DNA from: Adiantum capillus-veneris
Lineage: Eukaryota > Streptophyta > Polypodiopsida > Polypodiales > Pteridaceae
Direction: 5' to 3'
DNA length: 64,000 bases
Assembly: GCA_014529385.2 (NCBI GenBank)
Contig: CM043944.1
Location: 53,287,768-53,351,767 of the forward strand
In this document: in pieces, positions 32,204-43,200 of the stretch
Numbering within the stretch: position 1 is the stretch's first letter
Layout of the letters: each line of letters starts with the position of its first letter
Notes under the pieces: generated by a model
What the model was told of the DNA's origin: nothing
Databases searched by the model: none
What the model saw: only the letters and a program-made list of their open reading frames with translations
Position numbers and translations under genes: made by a program

Positions 32204-34480
32204 AAGGATGGGGGGAGACATGTATCCATTGCCAAGAAAAGTGCTAACTAGGTCGAATGATTATGGCATCGAAATTAAGGGAGATGAAGGAACCAGTGGA
32301 TTAACCCAGGAGAAAAAGGGAAAGACAAAAGTGCTAAGTGTAGTCACCTTGGAGAATGCATCAAAGCTAGAGGATACATTAGTGATGCCTATTGGGAAGA
32401 GGACCACAGAGGAAAAGGAAGGAAGAAGTGCCCCAGGTCCTAGCAAGAAGAAGGGAAAGAGCCATGAAGGTGAGGATGTCAAGGCCAAGAGAAAAAGGAG
32501 GGCTCGTCGCAAGTTTCATGTTTCAGATTTTCCACTAGGGGATGGGCAATTAAGCTATGACATGAAGGAGGATCTGACAAGTAGGAAAGCCGATGTTACT
32601 TTTGGGCAGCTTATAGAGATGGTGCCTAAGCTAAAGCGACAGTGGAAGAGGATGGTTAACCCAATGGAGAAAGAGCCAGAGAGAGGTTCGGTGAAGGTGT
32701 TGGCGATGGACGAGCTACCAGACATTTGTCCAATAGTAGATGTGTGGCACAAAAGGAAAAATTTGGGACAAGGTTATGTGGATGGTGGAGCCCAAATATG
32801 TGTCATAACACACTCATGCGTTGAGAAGATGGGTCTTACAGTGTCTGGGGTGTCAGGTTTCTGGATCAGATTGGCAAACCATCAGAAAGTAAAATGTTTG
32901 GGTGTTGTAAAGAGCTTAGAAGTGGAAGCATATGATGCAAAGGCAGTGGTTGATTTTCATGTGATGCCAGTGGGGTTGGGAGCATATCCTATTATACTGG
33001 GTAGACCATGGTTACGTGCAATGGGAGCTGTTCAAGATTGGCGACGTGGTACTATTAGCCTCTATGGAAAGACAGGTGCCAAGAAGCTATACAATATAGA
33101 CACGAGGAAACGATTGGAGGAACTTTATGAAGATGAATACGAGTCTAGTGATGAAGACTATTCCACAGTGACAGATAAGGACAGTGATAGCACTACAAGC
33201 AATGATGAGGATGTTGATGTTGCATTTGTTTTGATGGACAAAGAAATCCACGAGTCTGGTTTAGTTGCATTTGCAAATGAGGTTGAAGATGAAAGTGAAG
33301 GGCCTTATGAAGTGATTGAAGGGCTGATGCAAACCAAGGTTGAGTTGTCAAAGAAGCAGGAATTGATGACACAAATGATCAGTGGAGACCTCTCAGCTAT
33401 GGAGAAGGAGATATATTTGCACATGCTAGCTAGTTTTCCTGATTTGTTCATTACTTCATATGAAGAGATCAGAGGGTTCAAGGGCCAAGAGATGCATATA
33501 GAGCTGAAAGAAGGTGCTAAGCCAGTGCGGCAAAGGCTAAGAAGGATGGGTAAAGAGAAAATGGAAGCCTTGCGAGAAGAGGTGGACAAGTTATTGAAGG
33601 CAGGGTTCATAGTCCCTGTGGAGACCACAGAATGGGTGAGTCCAGTAGTAGTCAGCCTAAAGAAGGATGGAAAGTGGAGGATTTGTGTAGATTTTAAACC
33701 CTGAAATGCAGCCACTAAGAAGAACCCATATCCTCTTCCATTCATTGATCAGATCTTGGATTCAGTGGCAGGTTATGAGAGGTACAGTGTGTGTGATGGT
33801 TTCTCAGGCTATTTTCAATTGAAGATTGCTCGTAAAGACCGCACAAAGACAACTTTTATTACGCCATGGGGCTGCTATTGCTACACGGTATTGCCATTTG
33901 GGTTGTCAAATGGACCATCTTTCTATCAAGAGAGAGCAAATTGGGTATTGGAACCTTTCATTGGTAGTTGTGTTAAAGCGTTTATGGATGACTTCTGTGT
34001 ATACAGCAGTAGGGCTGAGCACCATGAGAAGTTGAAAATGGTATTGGCTCGATATGATGAATGTGGAGGACAACTAAATCCCAAGAAATGTCATCTAGCA
34101 CAGCCAAGGGTGAAGTTATTGGGCCATATGGTGTCAGAAAATGGCATTGAGGCTGATCCAGATAAGGTTAAGTCTATTATTCTTCTTCCATCACCTACGA
34201 GTACGAAGCAATTGGAAACCTTTATACACAAAGTGAAGTACATGGCACGGTTTATTTTATTGTCTTCGCAGCTTCTCTATCCATTACAGCAAGTGGCAAA
34301 GCATGATCCATTGCAATGGGATGACAAGTGTGAAGAAGTGTTTCAAGAGGTGAAAGAGGTGTTAGGGGGGTTGTCAGCCATGCAGGCTCCTGATTGGGAG
34401 AAAGTGTTTTATGTAAATCCATCAGTAGGGGATGATGCCATTGGAGGCCATGCTATTGCAAAAGGGGAAGGGCAGCCATT
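32204..34480 (+). pseudogene. Element G protease and reverse transcriptase
   Basis: Same frame as gag. The protease motif is YVDGGAQICVIT near 32778, followed by IILGRPWLRAMGAVQDWRRG near 32990. RT: RLRRMGKEKMEALREEVDK, LKKDGKWRICVDFKP, stop TGA at 33702, then NPYPLPFID, YSVCDGFSGYFQLKIA, LPFGLSNGPSFYQ and the catalytic box AFMDDFCVYS near 33980. The frame is lost near 34470, after the start of RNase H. An acidic Asp/Glu-Ser-rich linker (33120-33230) separates protease and RT. Apart from one stop the RT is whole. Confidence 0.9.
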
Positions 34481-35034
34481 ATATGAGGCCAGTGTATTGT
34501 GCAAGCCGAGTGAAGTTGGTAGCGGAGATAAAGTTCTCGGAAGTAGAGCTAGTGATGGCTAATGTAATATTTGCTTGTCGACGATTTCGTCATTACTTGC
34601 TACCACGACCTTTTGTTTTCTTGACGAGTTATGCCTTTTTGCCACAGTTAACTAATGGCACTAACATGTCAAATGTGGTGAAGAAATGGGTAATTGAGAT
34701 GCAAGAGTTTGAGTTCTCTTTTCTAGTGGAAGACAATACAAGGGCTACCGTAGCTGATTTGTTGACCTACAAGGAGAATGCCCTTATTGTTAAGGAAGAG
34801 GTGGTGAGAAAGGTAGTTGAAGAAGTGCCACGGATCAACAATGCACATGTTTTGTTCTTTGATGGCTCATACAGAAAGAGCCATGATGCAGCTTCAGGGG
34901 GTATAGCACTTTATGATCCAGAGGGGAAGCTAGTATGCAAGAGAGGGTTCAAATTGGATGCTCATAGTAACAATGAGGCTGAATATGCTACATTGGAAGC
35001 TGGATTACACATTTTGTTTGAAGCATGGGGTTAG
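34432..35034 (+). pseudogene. Element G gypsy RNase H and start of the second (archaeal-type) RNase H
   Basis: Shifted +1 relative to RT. The first RNase H ends with KFSEVELVMANVIFACRRFR, FVFLTSYAFL and VEDNTRATVADLLTYKEN. The second begins VLFFDGSYRKSHDAASGGIA (catalytic Asp) and SNNEAEYATLEAGL (catalytic Glu). It stops at 35032 and continues in the next frame. Two tandem RNase H domains are established as a feature of Tat-lineage gypsy elements. Confidence 0.88.
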
Positions 35035-36640
35035 AAGGTTGAGCATAAAAGGTGATGCCTTGTTAGTTGTGAAGCAAGTGTTGGGTGTGTGGAAGAGCAA
35101 GAACACCTCATTGAAGGAAATGTGCTTCAGAATTAAAGGCCCGTTAAAAAAGTTTGAGGCATGGAGCATCAGACACATTGAACGTGCTCTAAATGGAGAG
35201 GCACATGAAGCAACTCAAAGCATGATTGGGGAGCTATTTGTGTTGAGGACCAATTTACCTCTTTATCATGGCCGAGAAAGTTTGGCTCAAGAAGAGGAGT
35301 TTTTGCTAAGAGGAATCATTCCGAAGGAGATTCAGAAGTCTAAGAAGTATGGTTTTGTGCGTAGAGCATACAGGTACAAATTGATTGGTGATGTCTTATA
35401 CATGAAAGGGGCTGATCTCGTGTTGAGACGTGTACCTTGGAGGGAGGAGCTTTACAGATTGTTGGAAGAGAATCATGAAGGCGCATGTGGCGGCCATTTT
35501 GCTCTAAATATCACCTTTCATAAGATCTTGCAAGAGGTCTATGTATGGCCCAGTTTGCACAAGGATGTTCACCATTGGTGTAGGTCTTGCAATAGGTGTC
35601 AAGCATTTGGGAAGAGAGTGTTGAAGCCAGAGCTACGAAAAACCATTATGGCGTTTGATGTGTTTGAAAAGTGGGGGATTGATGCAATAGGCCCATTACC
35701 TATCACAAGCAGGGGCAAAAGCTATATTTTGACTGCAATGGACTATCTCTCTAGATGGGCAGAGGCTATAGCAGTAAAACAGATCACTGCAAAGAATGTG
35801 GGAAAATTTGTGTACGATGAAATATGTTGCAAGTTTGGGGTGCCATTGGAGCTACTTTCGGATAAGGGGCCAGGATTTAGAGCTAAACTGCTAGACTTTT
35901 TACGCGCGAAGATGAAGATTAGGCACCAACATACCACTCCTTATTATCCGCAGTGTAATGGCTTAAATGAGAGATTCAATGGTGAGTTGGTACAGATTCT
36001 TTCGAAAGTGACAGAGCACCAAGGAAAGAATTGGGATTTGGAATTGCCTAGTGCATTATGGGCTTACCGTACTTCGGTGAAGACATGTACAGGGTTTACG
36101 CCATTTCATTTGGTGTATGGAAAGGAAGCGCTATTGCCTGTGGAAGTAGAGTTGCCTGTTGTCAAGATGTTAGAGAAGTTTCTTGGGCCGCCTAGTGATG
36201 CATTCAAAGAGAGGCTCTTGCAGTTACAAGAGGTTCAGTTGGATAGGATGAGCGCATTGGAGCATTATGGACAGATGCAGGATAAGACTTTGGCAAAGAT
36301 AAATGAAAAGGTCAAAATTAAGGGTATCAAGAAGCATGACTTGGTTTTGCGCTACAACAATAAGCTGGACAACACCTTCCAAAAGAAGTTTCAAATTAAG
36401 TGGGAAGGCCCTTTCAAGGTAGTAGAGTGTTTTCCGAATGGTACATATCAATTGGCTAACCTGGATGGGGTTCTACATAAGTCAAGGGTAAATGGATTGC
36501 GTCTTAAATTGTATCATGCCAGGTTAATGATGGTGGAGCAAGATGAGCTGTGTGTGGATCAAGCAGTGTTGGTGAAAGATGAGGAGACTTGTGACGCTGC
36601 GAGTCTCATATCGCTTTTTGCTGCTGTTGATCATGAATGA
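34958..36640 (+). pseudogene. Element G second RNase H end and integrase
   Basis: A 560-codon uninterrupted frame. It begins with the end of the second RNase H (IKGDALLVVKQVLG, third catalytic Asp; RHIERALNGEAHEA). The integrase zinc-binding domain is HEGACGGHFA ... WCRSCNRCQAFGK. The core carries WGIDAIGPLP, ELLSDKGPGFRAKL and YYPQCNGLNERFNGEL, so Asp, Asp and Glu are all kept. The C-terminal part reads IKWEGPFKVVECFPNGTYQL and HARLMM. It ends TGA before the PPT. This is the best preserved protein of element G. Confidence 0.92.
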
Positions 36641-36648
36641 TCTAGCAG

Positions 36649-36668
36649 GCTAGGGGATGGGAAAATTA
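36649..36668 (+). other. Polypurine tract of element G
   Basis: GGCTAGGGGATGGGAAAATTA directly precedes the TG of the 3' LTR. Confidence 0.8.
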
Positions 36669-37811
36669 TGTCAGGAGTTTTTTGGAGCAAGGGATTGCAC
36701 ATATGTACATACACATGTATGGTGCATCGAATAAAGGATTGCCCATTTTCCTTAGCCAGGTGGTTACGTGGGGCCCACATGTGTACAGGTAGGACACCAT
36801 GTACATAGTGCATCGATTTTCACTATTACCAATACCAGTGTGTTTTTTCTACAATAATGAGGAGTTGGTAGCGCATAAAACTTCTCGAGGAAGCTATCTG
36901 CGGGCCGATGACATGAGGTAAGCAGGTGCGTCAGATGGCATCTAGTGGCGTCAGGAGGTCGAACGGGCTCAATATTTGCACGTGGATGAGTACGGACACA
37001 ACGTGGATGTTTTCTTGTGGTAATTATGCAGAAAGGTCATCATGAGGACCATCTTTTGGGGCCACTTCACGTGGTTGCAAAATGCATTATTGAAAAAAGC
37101 TGAGTGCCAGATGTGCGGATGATGCAAAAAGGTGAACAACTATGCACTGCGAGGTCGCGGTTTTTGGCCTGTTCGGGGTCCGTTTGAGGTCATCTAAAAG
37201 GCCAAGGGTGCCCAAGTAAAAACGCTAAGTGTGGGAACTGAAAAAATAGAGAGAAGACCAGAAAAAACGTGGAGAAGAGAGGAGGAACAGCAGCAACTGT
37301 GTTTTTAGGGTTTTTGGAGCCTGTTTTGGTCTTAAACTGCTCATCCGAGGTCGGATTTGAGCACTTTGACATTGTAGACTGGGGTTTTGGGACGTTCCAG
37401 ACGCGATGGCGCTGTCCATTTTGCCAAATTCCTCACTCCTTTTCTACTATTTTTGCTGTGTATGTTTCTCCTATGAGCAAAGCTTCTGCTCCAATTTGTG
37501 ATTGTATCTGGCATCTTTTACCCATATTGTGTGAGCTATTTGCCCCATTGGTGTTGGCCCAAGCTCTATTGTATCTAAACATCAGAAATTCTCCTCTTTT
37601 GAGCTGAGTTTTTTTGGGTGTGTGTGTGAGTGTCTCTGTGTGGAGTGGGTAAACGGATAGTCTCTCTCCTCTCACTCCATCGGTGTGTTCCCTGTCTCGA
37701 CTAGGTGGATTGTGTAAGCCGAGTGGTGCCCCATAGTGTGTGTGTGTATCTTCTCAAGAGTGTGTGTCGGGTTGTTATAGAGGCGTTCTCTGTGTTTCCA
37801 TCCCGCTCACA
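36669..37811 (+). repeat. Element G, 3' LTR
   Basis: 1143 bp, copy of 29088-30225. It has a few small insertions (for example an extra GTTTTTAGG near 37300) and a shorter GT run near 37618. Confidence 0.92.
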
Positions 37812-38031
37812 CCGCCATTGATTGCTCGGTGGTTGACGCCATGCAGGCCCAAAGGTTGGCGGCAACTGAGAGAGAAAGAGAGAGAGAGCGAGCGAGTTGC
37901 ATACTTTGGAGAGAGGGAGAGAGAGTTTTCATGGCGGCTGGGTGGTGCAGTTTGTGAAAGGGCCATGTAGAACTCTTTGGCATGAAACCAGTAAATGATG
38001 CAGCTTTGGTAGGTGCTGTCATCGACGGGTG

Positions 38032-38129
<98 letters not shown>

Positions 38130-39110
38130 ATTTTTGATTGCTCACGACTTGCATGGGAGAGTTTAGAGAGACCGACAGTGGGCCAAAGAGAGAGAGAAAG
38201 AGAAGCGCTGCATGAAGTTGGAGGAATCAGTGAGTAAGATTTGGTTTGCCATGAGAGAGAGAGTCACGATTGTGGAGAGAGATAGAGAGAGTGACTCTGT
38301 TGCGGTTGGTGTCGAATGAGCTGCTGGGCCTGCAGCTGCACCTTCACCTGCTTCTGATGGCGCTACTACCATTCATCAGGCCTACTGCCGTGCAAGGTTG
38401 TTGCTCCTAGAGTGCTACTGATTTCGCTCAGGCTGAGGCTTCGGTCGCCAGTCTAGATCGATTATTTGGAGTTGCTTTACACAATTAAGAGTCAAGATCA
38501 ATAATCTTGGGGGCGTTTTCCATGGTGCTCTACTAATTTTGATTGCGGACAGTAATCACTACCGTGTTGACAATGGTAATCACTACCTTGATGGCAGTAA
38601 TCTTCTACATGTATCCCGATATCCCCTTGTGTATAATTGAGCTTGAGATTAACACTCGGCGGATAGTTCTGTGAGCTCTCTCAACATGGCATATATACAG
38701 TATTGAAAATTTCTCTTCTTCTTCTGCTTCTTCTAGTGCTATATACAATAAAATCCTATTTCCTATTTTGCCATGATCATATCGGGCTCCCTTGCACTCA
38801 TCTTCGCTTCACTCTCACAAACGGTTTATCATGGTTACTTTAAATTAAAGCCTCAAACTGATCACCATGCCATGCAACTACATATGCACTCTAATGCTTA
38901 AAATATCATGATTCAAACTATCCTATTCGTATTGCTTTTCCTCATCACAATTTGATAAAAGATTATCCTTAATGTACCCAAAAATATCAAAGATTTTCCA
39001 AAAAATATGTCAATCAAGATAAAATCAAATGAAGCTAATTAGAGTTGTACAATAACTTGGATACCGCATTCAAAACTTCAATGACTGGTTGTTACCAAGA
39101 GTGTAACCTT
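37812..39110 (-). other. Internal region of element A next to its PBS
   Basis: Non-coding. It carries a (GA)n tract (38035-38126), further short GA runs, and a CTTCTTCTGCTTCTTCT stretch near 38715 that parallels 21950 in region X. Open frames here are GA-repeat artefacts. Confidence 0.6.
38035..38126. repeat. (GA)n microsatellite
   Basis: About 46 uninterrupted GA units. Confidence 0.95.
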
Positions 39111-39124
39111 GGCTCTGATACCAC
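39111..39124 (-). other. Primer binding site of element A
   Basis: The minus strand reads GTGGTATCAGAGCC directly after the 5' LTR, an exact match to the initiator-tRNA-Met type TGGTATCAGAGC. Confidence 0.9.
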
Positions 39125-39611
39125 TGCTACAAACGGGAGCGTGGCTGCCCTGCAAAGTACTCACAATAGCGCAATACAGACCATAAAAACGATAAATCGA
39201 CATACCTGAATCATCGCATACACACATGATCGATCTCAACACAAACATAGAGAGAAAGAGAACAAAATAGAGGGAGGGAGAACATGCAAGCGCACCTCCG
39301 AGAGAGGAGTGCTACGCTGGTACGGCGAGAGAGAAGAGAGGAGAAGGGAGAAGAAAGACACAAACACTGGGTGCAATCTCTCCCTGTGCAAGAGTGACCA
39401 TTTCCCTCTTGCACGTATTTAATTTATAGATTCTTGAATGGTCAAAGTGAGTACAAACTGGCCGGCCGGTCATAAATGGCCAAAGCTCATAAAGAGCACT
39501 TGAATAATCAAATATACATAAAATATAATATCGTTCTGCATAATCCATTATCTGCTAATGCTTTTGCCACCTTTCAGCTGTAATAAATGGATAAATATCA
39601 ATTCCATAACA
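39125..39611 (-). repeat. Element A, 5' LTR
   Basis: 487 bp, partner of 20122-20608. The left side abuts the PBS and the right side abuts the duplicated ATAGC of the copia target. Confidence 0.92.
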
Positions 39612-39616
39612 ATAGC

Positions 39617-39734
39617 CAACAGTGCTTGAAGCACATATACACTTTGGACTTAGCTTTAAGTGGATACACCCATGCATGCCAGGAGTAATCATCAATGAAA
39701 GTCACACAAAGTAAATGTAATTGCCTAATGATGG
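39617..39734 (-). pseudogene. Copia element N: integrase N-terminal part
   Basis: The minus strand reads LHLLCVTFIDDYSWHAWVYP then LKAKSKVY, the start of the copia integrase core. It joins 20121 once element A is removed. The upstream part of copia N is cut off at about 39735 by element K. Confidence 0.85.
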
Positions 39735-39898
39735 TGTTTGTCAGGACAAGGGCAAGGCCAGAGAGTCTTGGACTGGTTGGGCCAAGGGCCGGACTAGGCA
39801 ATGTGGAAAGGGAATCGAGCTAGGGCAAAGGGGCTAGGAGCTTAGCCTATATAGTGGGAGGTGGATTCCAGGCTCTAGTCTCCCCTAGTCTTTACACA
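39735..39898 (+). mobile_element. Candidate short LTR of element K with PBS
   Basis: TGTTTGTCAGGACAAGGGC starts the segment and TCTTTACACA ends it, followed by GGTATCAAGAGCAAGG (39899-39914), near the tRNA-Met primer site. A TATA-like CCTATATAGTGG lies at 39846. No second copy is present, so the limits are provisional. Confidence 0.45.
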
Positions 39899-39914
39899 GG
39901 TATCAAGAGCAAGG

Positions 39915-40683
39915 TTATTCTAGGCAAGAGGGGTGGGTCGTGGACCACGGCTTTTGGTTAAGCATGCACATGCAAAGGGAGAAGGAGGCGGGCATGGCCG
40001 CTGGCTAAGAAAAAAAGAAAACACCCTCAAGGGCGTGTGCAGGCAACCTTTGGCACGGAGAATACCATAGAGGTCGACCATGACAAAAGCGGCGCGTTTT
40101 AGCCGGCTTGGATCGCGTTGGCCTGCTGAGGCGAACTCGACACAGGGCCGAGCCCCCCCAGCAATGCCGAGCAAGATACCTCTCTCCCCTGCTCGTTCTT
40201 GTCGCCGACAGAGCGCTGCAATTAAGCTTTTTTCCACACTACGGGCGCCCAAAACCCTTAGGGTTATTGGACAACAATTTTTTTTTGAAGCTTAAGGGTG
40301 GGTACCCACAGTAGGGTTCTTCCCCTTTGCTCGTGAGCGGTTGAGATTGTTTCCCAGACACCATACGTTCTTGGTAATGTCATGAGGGTGCAGAACTGCA
40401 ACTATTTGCATTGAAACCTTCCGCCAACTGAGTCAAATCTCATTGGTGCCCTTGAACGGGTGAATTTACCATTCACTAAAGCTTGGACTACCAACAAAAT
40501 TCCCGGTTGCTTCAAGCCTGGAGCACGAACGCAATTAGCACGGCTAATTACTGGTGGTGGTACATCCTACGTCTACGGGATTCTTTCTCGATAATTACCG
40601 GCTACGGTACATCCTACATCTACGGGACACCTTCTCGACTCTAGGTATTTTTCCTTCTGTTCCTCTCACTGCACAGTGTTTCC
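39915..40683 (+). other. Leader of element K
   Basis: No coding similarity. GGTACATCCTAC[AG]TCTACGGGA occurs twice (40559 and 40607), with TTCTCGA after each: a short tandem duplication of about 48 bp. Confidence 0.5.
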
Positions 40684-41155
40684 ATGGACTCATTTATTAA
40701 TATGAATTTTAATTTCGAGCATCAAACGCCTGATCCTGCTTGTGATGGCTTGCGGCCGGATGCTCTCACGGAGAGTGCCCGCGACGCTACGATGGGTGAT
40801 GACGCATATGAACTGCTTGATATTCAAGAATTTTGTGCACTTCAGACACACATATTAGTCATGGAAGGAAATTTTGCATCTTATACATTAGTGATACAAC
40901 TTACACAGAAGCAGGCCAAGGGCCCTATTGCCACACACATACATGAGCACCCTTCTGATCATGGACAAGGTCCATCTCCAGATTCTTTGCACACTCTCAC
41001 TGCAAAGGAGGTGGATGAATTGTTGAAAAACACCAAACCACCAACTTTTAAGGGAGAAGATCGAGATCGCAATAAGGATGCAGTAAATATCTTTCTCAGC
41101 AAGTGGGATGGAATTCACGCCTTACGGCATACTTCAGACGCAGTCAGAGCACTAC
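40684..41155 (+). pseudogene. Element K gag, N-terminal fragment
   Basis: An open frame from ATG reads MDSFINMNFNFEH, then LDIQEFCALQTHILVMEGNF and VDELLKNTKPPTFKGEDRDR, resembling the N-terminal half of a gypsy gag (PPTFKGE-type capsid start). It runs without stops to 41155, where DNA element T1 interrupts it. Everything downstream of K is missing. Confidence 0.65.
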
Positions 41156-41280
41156 CCCAGGGGATTCACCATCAAAAACTTAATGCACCATGTAAGTGCA
41201 AGGGAGGGAGTTTTTTTTACAAGTTACATAAGCGTATAAGTTAGGGGCAGGCCCCCAATAATTTATCTCCCAAGCTTAAA
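41156..41280. mobile_element. DNA element T1, truncated second copy
   Basis: CCCAGGGGATTCACCATC matches the left TIR of the T1 copy at 14647. The similarity continues through TTTTTTACAAGTTACATAAG and GGCCCCCAATAATTTATCTC to CCCAAGCTTAAA. It breaks at about 41280, where element J begins, so the right half is lost. Confidence 0.8.
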
Positions 41281-41293
41281 TCCAGCAAATCAT

Positions 41294-42400
41294 TGGTTAG
41301 TGGCAAATTGTATTCTTTAAACGACATCCAGTAATCCAATTAGCCATTGGTTCACCATCTAGGGTGGACAATTTTACTACTCCACTTGGAGATACATCTT
41401 CAATGATAAATGGTCCGTTTTCCTTTTTCTTAAACTTGGGAATGTGTTGCTTATGGGAATAGACTAGAACTAAGTCCCCTTTCTTGAAGATTTTGGTGAT
41501 TAAGTGGGAATCAAAAAACTGTTTTTGTTTTTGCTTTTGTGCATAGATATGAGCTACAACAGTTAACCTTTGCTCGTCTAGCTTTTCCAAATCTTCGAGT
41601 CTTTCTGACAATTCATGTCCAGTCCACTCAAGATTTTGTGCTACCCTTAATGTCGGCAATAGAAATTCTATTGGAAGTATGGCATCAAGACCATAAACAA
41701 GGTTAAAGGGTGTAGCATTTAGAGCTATTTTGAATGAAACTCGATAAGCCAATAGAGCAGCATGGAGATTCATTTCCCAGTCTGTCCTTCGTGAACTAAC
41801 CACTTCAGTCAGCACTGAGCTAAGAATTTTATTCGTATGCTTAGCTTGTTCGTTTGCTTGTGGGTGATAGGGAGGTGATTTGTTATGGATGACCATAAAA
41901 TCATTAAGCAAATACTCTATTACCTCATTGAGGAAATGAGTTCCCCGATCACTGACAATCTCTATTGCCAGTCCATATCTCGTGAATACATACTCATATA
42001 AGAATGCAGCAGTGGTTCTCGCATCATTCTTTTGAGTTGCTTTAGCCTCGACCCACTTTGTCAAATAGTCCGTAGCTACAATGATATATTGAGCTTAGGA
42101 TTTATAAGCAGGTGGCTGTATCGGTCCAACAAAATCTATACCCTATTTTGCGAAAGCTCTAGCCCCCATCATTGGTCTTAAGGGCATGCTATCTATCCGT
42201 GTTGGCATTTTTGCTCGTTGACAAGCATCACATCTTTGAACATATTCTTTAGCATCTGCAAAAAGTGTTGGCCACCATATGCCTGCCATCAATATTGCTC
42301 TTGCGGTGGTCTCACTGAAAAGTGACCTCCAGCTAATCCAGCATGTGCTTGTTCTATAATCGGAATATACTCGTTTTCATTTGCAAAAAGACGCAAATGT
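41294..42400 (-). pseudogene. Element J integrase
   Basis: On the minus strand the zinc-binding part reads IIEQAHAGLAGGHFSV near 42330. The first catalytic Asp is in GIDFVGPIQPP near 42140, the second in EIVSDRGTHFLNEV near 41940. The third motif reads HPQANEQAKHTNKILSS near 41850, with Lys where the catalytic Glu (GQAE) is expected. The tail reads FKKGDLVLVYSHKQ and NGPFIIEDVSPSGVVKL. Stops and shifts lie between 42400 and 42064; from 42064 the frame is open to a TGA. Loss of the Glu would abolish strand transfer (inference). Confidence 0.85.
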
Positions 42401-42465
42401 TGATCTTTACCTCTCCGATACAATTGGTTCCCAATAAGAGCATTTTCCAATTGAAAACTCTTGCT

Positions 42466-42745
42466 TCAGTTTTCAATTTCTTTCTGACGACGTTTACTCA
42501 TATCCTCAGGAAATGTTCGGCTTGATAAGTAAGTAACCAGATGATTACTCCACTTAGGAATATGTGACATGTATAACAATGTTACATGAGGAATGGGTGT
42601 TTGTTTTTGACATTGAGTGCAATCCTTTACAAAAGATCTAACATCTCTCCTCATAGTCGGCCAAAATACTCCAAGTCTCAAGATTCTTTGCATAGTTTGG
42701 TCTTCCGCAAAGTGAAGTCCTACTATGGTAACATGTGCTTGACTT
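42466..42745 (-). pseudogene. Element J extra H2C2 zinc-binding domain
   Basis: The frame reads LHFAEDQTMQRILRLGVFWP, then MRRDVRSFVKDCTQCQKQTP, with the upstream His in AHVTIVGLHF. This is a full H2C2 integrase-type finger, followed by WSNHLVTYLSSRTFPEDMSK. A second finger lies 100 codons on, next to the integrase core. One of the two is therefore extra compared with ordinary gypsy integrases. Confidence 0.75.
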
Positions 42746-42753
42746 AGGTACTG

Positions 42754-43200
42754 TTATTTTTCTTCAGGGTTAACACATAAGAGAAATACTCCATCGTGAT
42801 TTCTTTTGTATAGCCTTCCAGCTAGTAATTGATACATAGCCGATTGCTTGATTAATCCGATTGTGATAGGAAGTGGTATTTGCGAATCCACTCGAGCTAT
42901 TGCCATTAATGACACAATGTTTTCCAACCATCTAGGTATCATTTCTACGGAGAACAAATAGGCATCTGGTAAATCATCGTCTACCCCTTTATGTGATTCT
43001 CTTGAAACAATCCTTGAGAAATGATCTGCTCGTTGATGTGTAGTGCCTTTTTTTACAACCACAGTGAAATCAAATTCGAGGAGAATGATGAACCATCTCA
43101 CTATTCTCCCTATGTTGCATGGCTTGTTAACGAAATACAACAAATCTTGGTGACCCACAAAGAACACAAACTTGTTGGCTAATAGGTAATGTCTATACTT
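42754..43200 (-). pseudogene. Element J RNase H, C-terminal remnant
   Basis: The minus strand reads KKYRHYLLANKFVFFVGHQD, then NKPCNIGRIVRWFIILLEFD and GTTHQRADHFSRI, the end of a gypsy RNase H. The N-terminal part of RNase H and the whole RT are missing: the sequence passes directly to the protease-side linker at about 43200-43240. Confidence 0.88.

Larger units (their letters stand above)
29088..37811 (+). mobile_element. Tat-like Ty3/gypsy element G (8.7 kb) nested in element A
   Basis: LTRs at 29088-30225 (1138 bp) and 36669-37811 (1143 bp), both TGTCAGGAGTTTTTTGGAGC ... CCCGCTCACA. CCGC flanks both ends (29084-29087 and 37812-37815): a 4-bp match, or 5 bp with one change. A PBS and a PPT are present. 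Internal order is gag, protease, RT, RNase H, a second RNase H, integrase, all on the plus strand. The second RNase H between the gypsy RNase H and integrase marks the Tat lineage. Confidence 0.92.
20122..39611 (-). mobile_element. Composite LTR element A (19.5 kb) with nested elements, inserted in copia N
   Basis: LTRs of exactly 487 bp at 20122-20608 and 39125-39611 both run TGCTACAAACGGGAGCG ... CCATAACA. The 5-bp ATAGC flanks both ends (20117-20121 and 39612-39616), and the copia integrase frame is restored when the element is removed. The PBS (39111-39124) and PPT (from 20609) give minus orientation. No gag-pol of its own is visible, so A is non-autonomous. By 3' end similarity it is related to chromovirus C. 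Inside lie the B1/B2 LTR pair, C, a further LTR fragment and gypsy element G. Confidence 0.88.
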
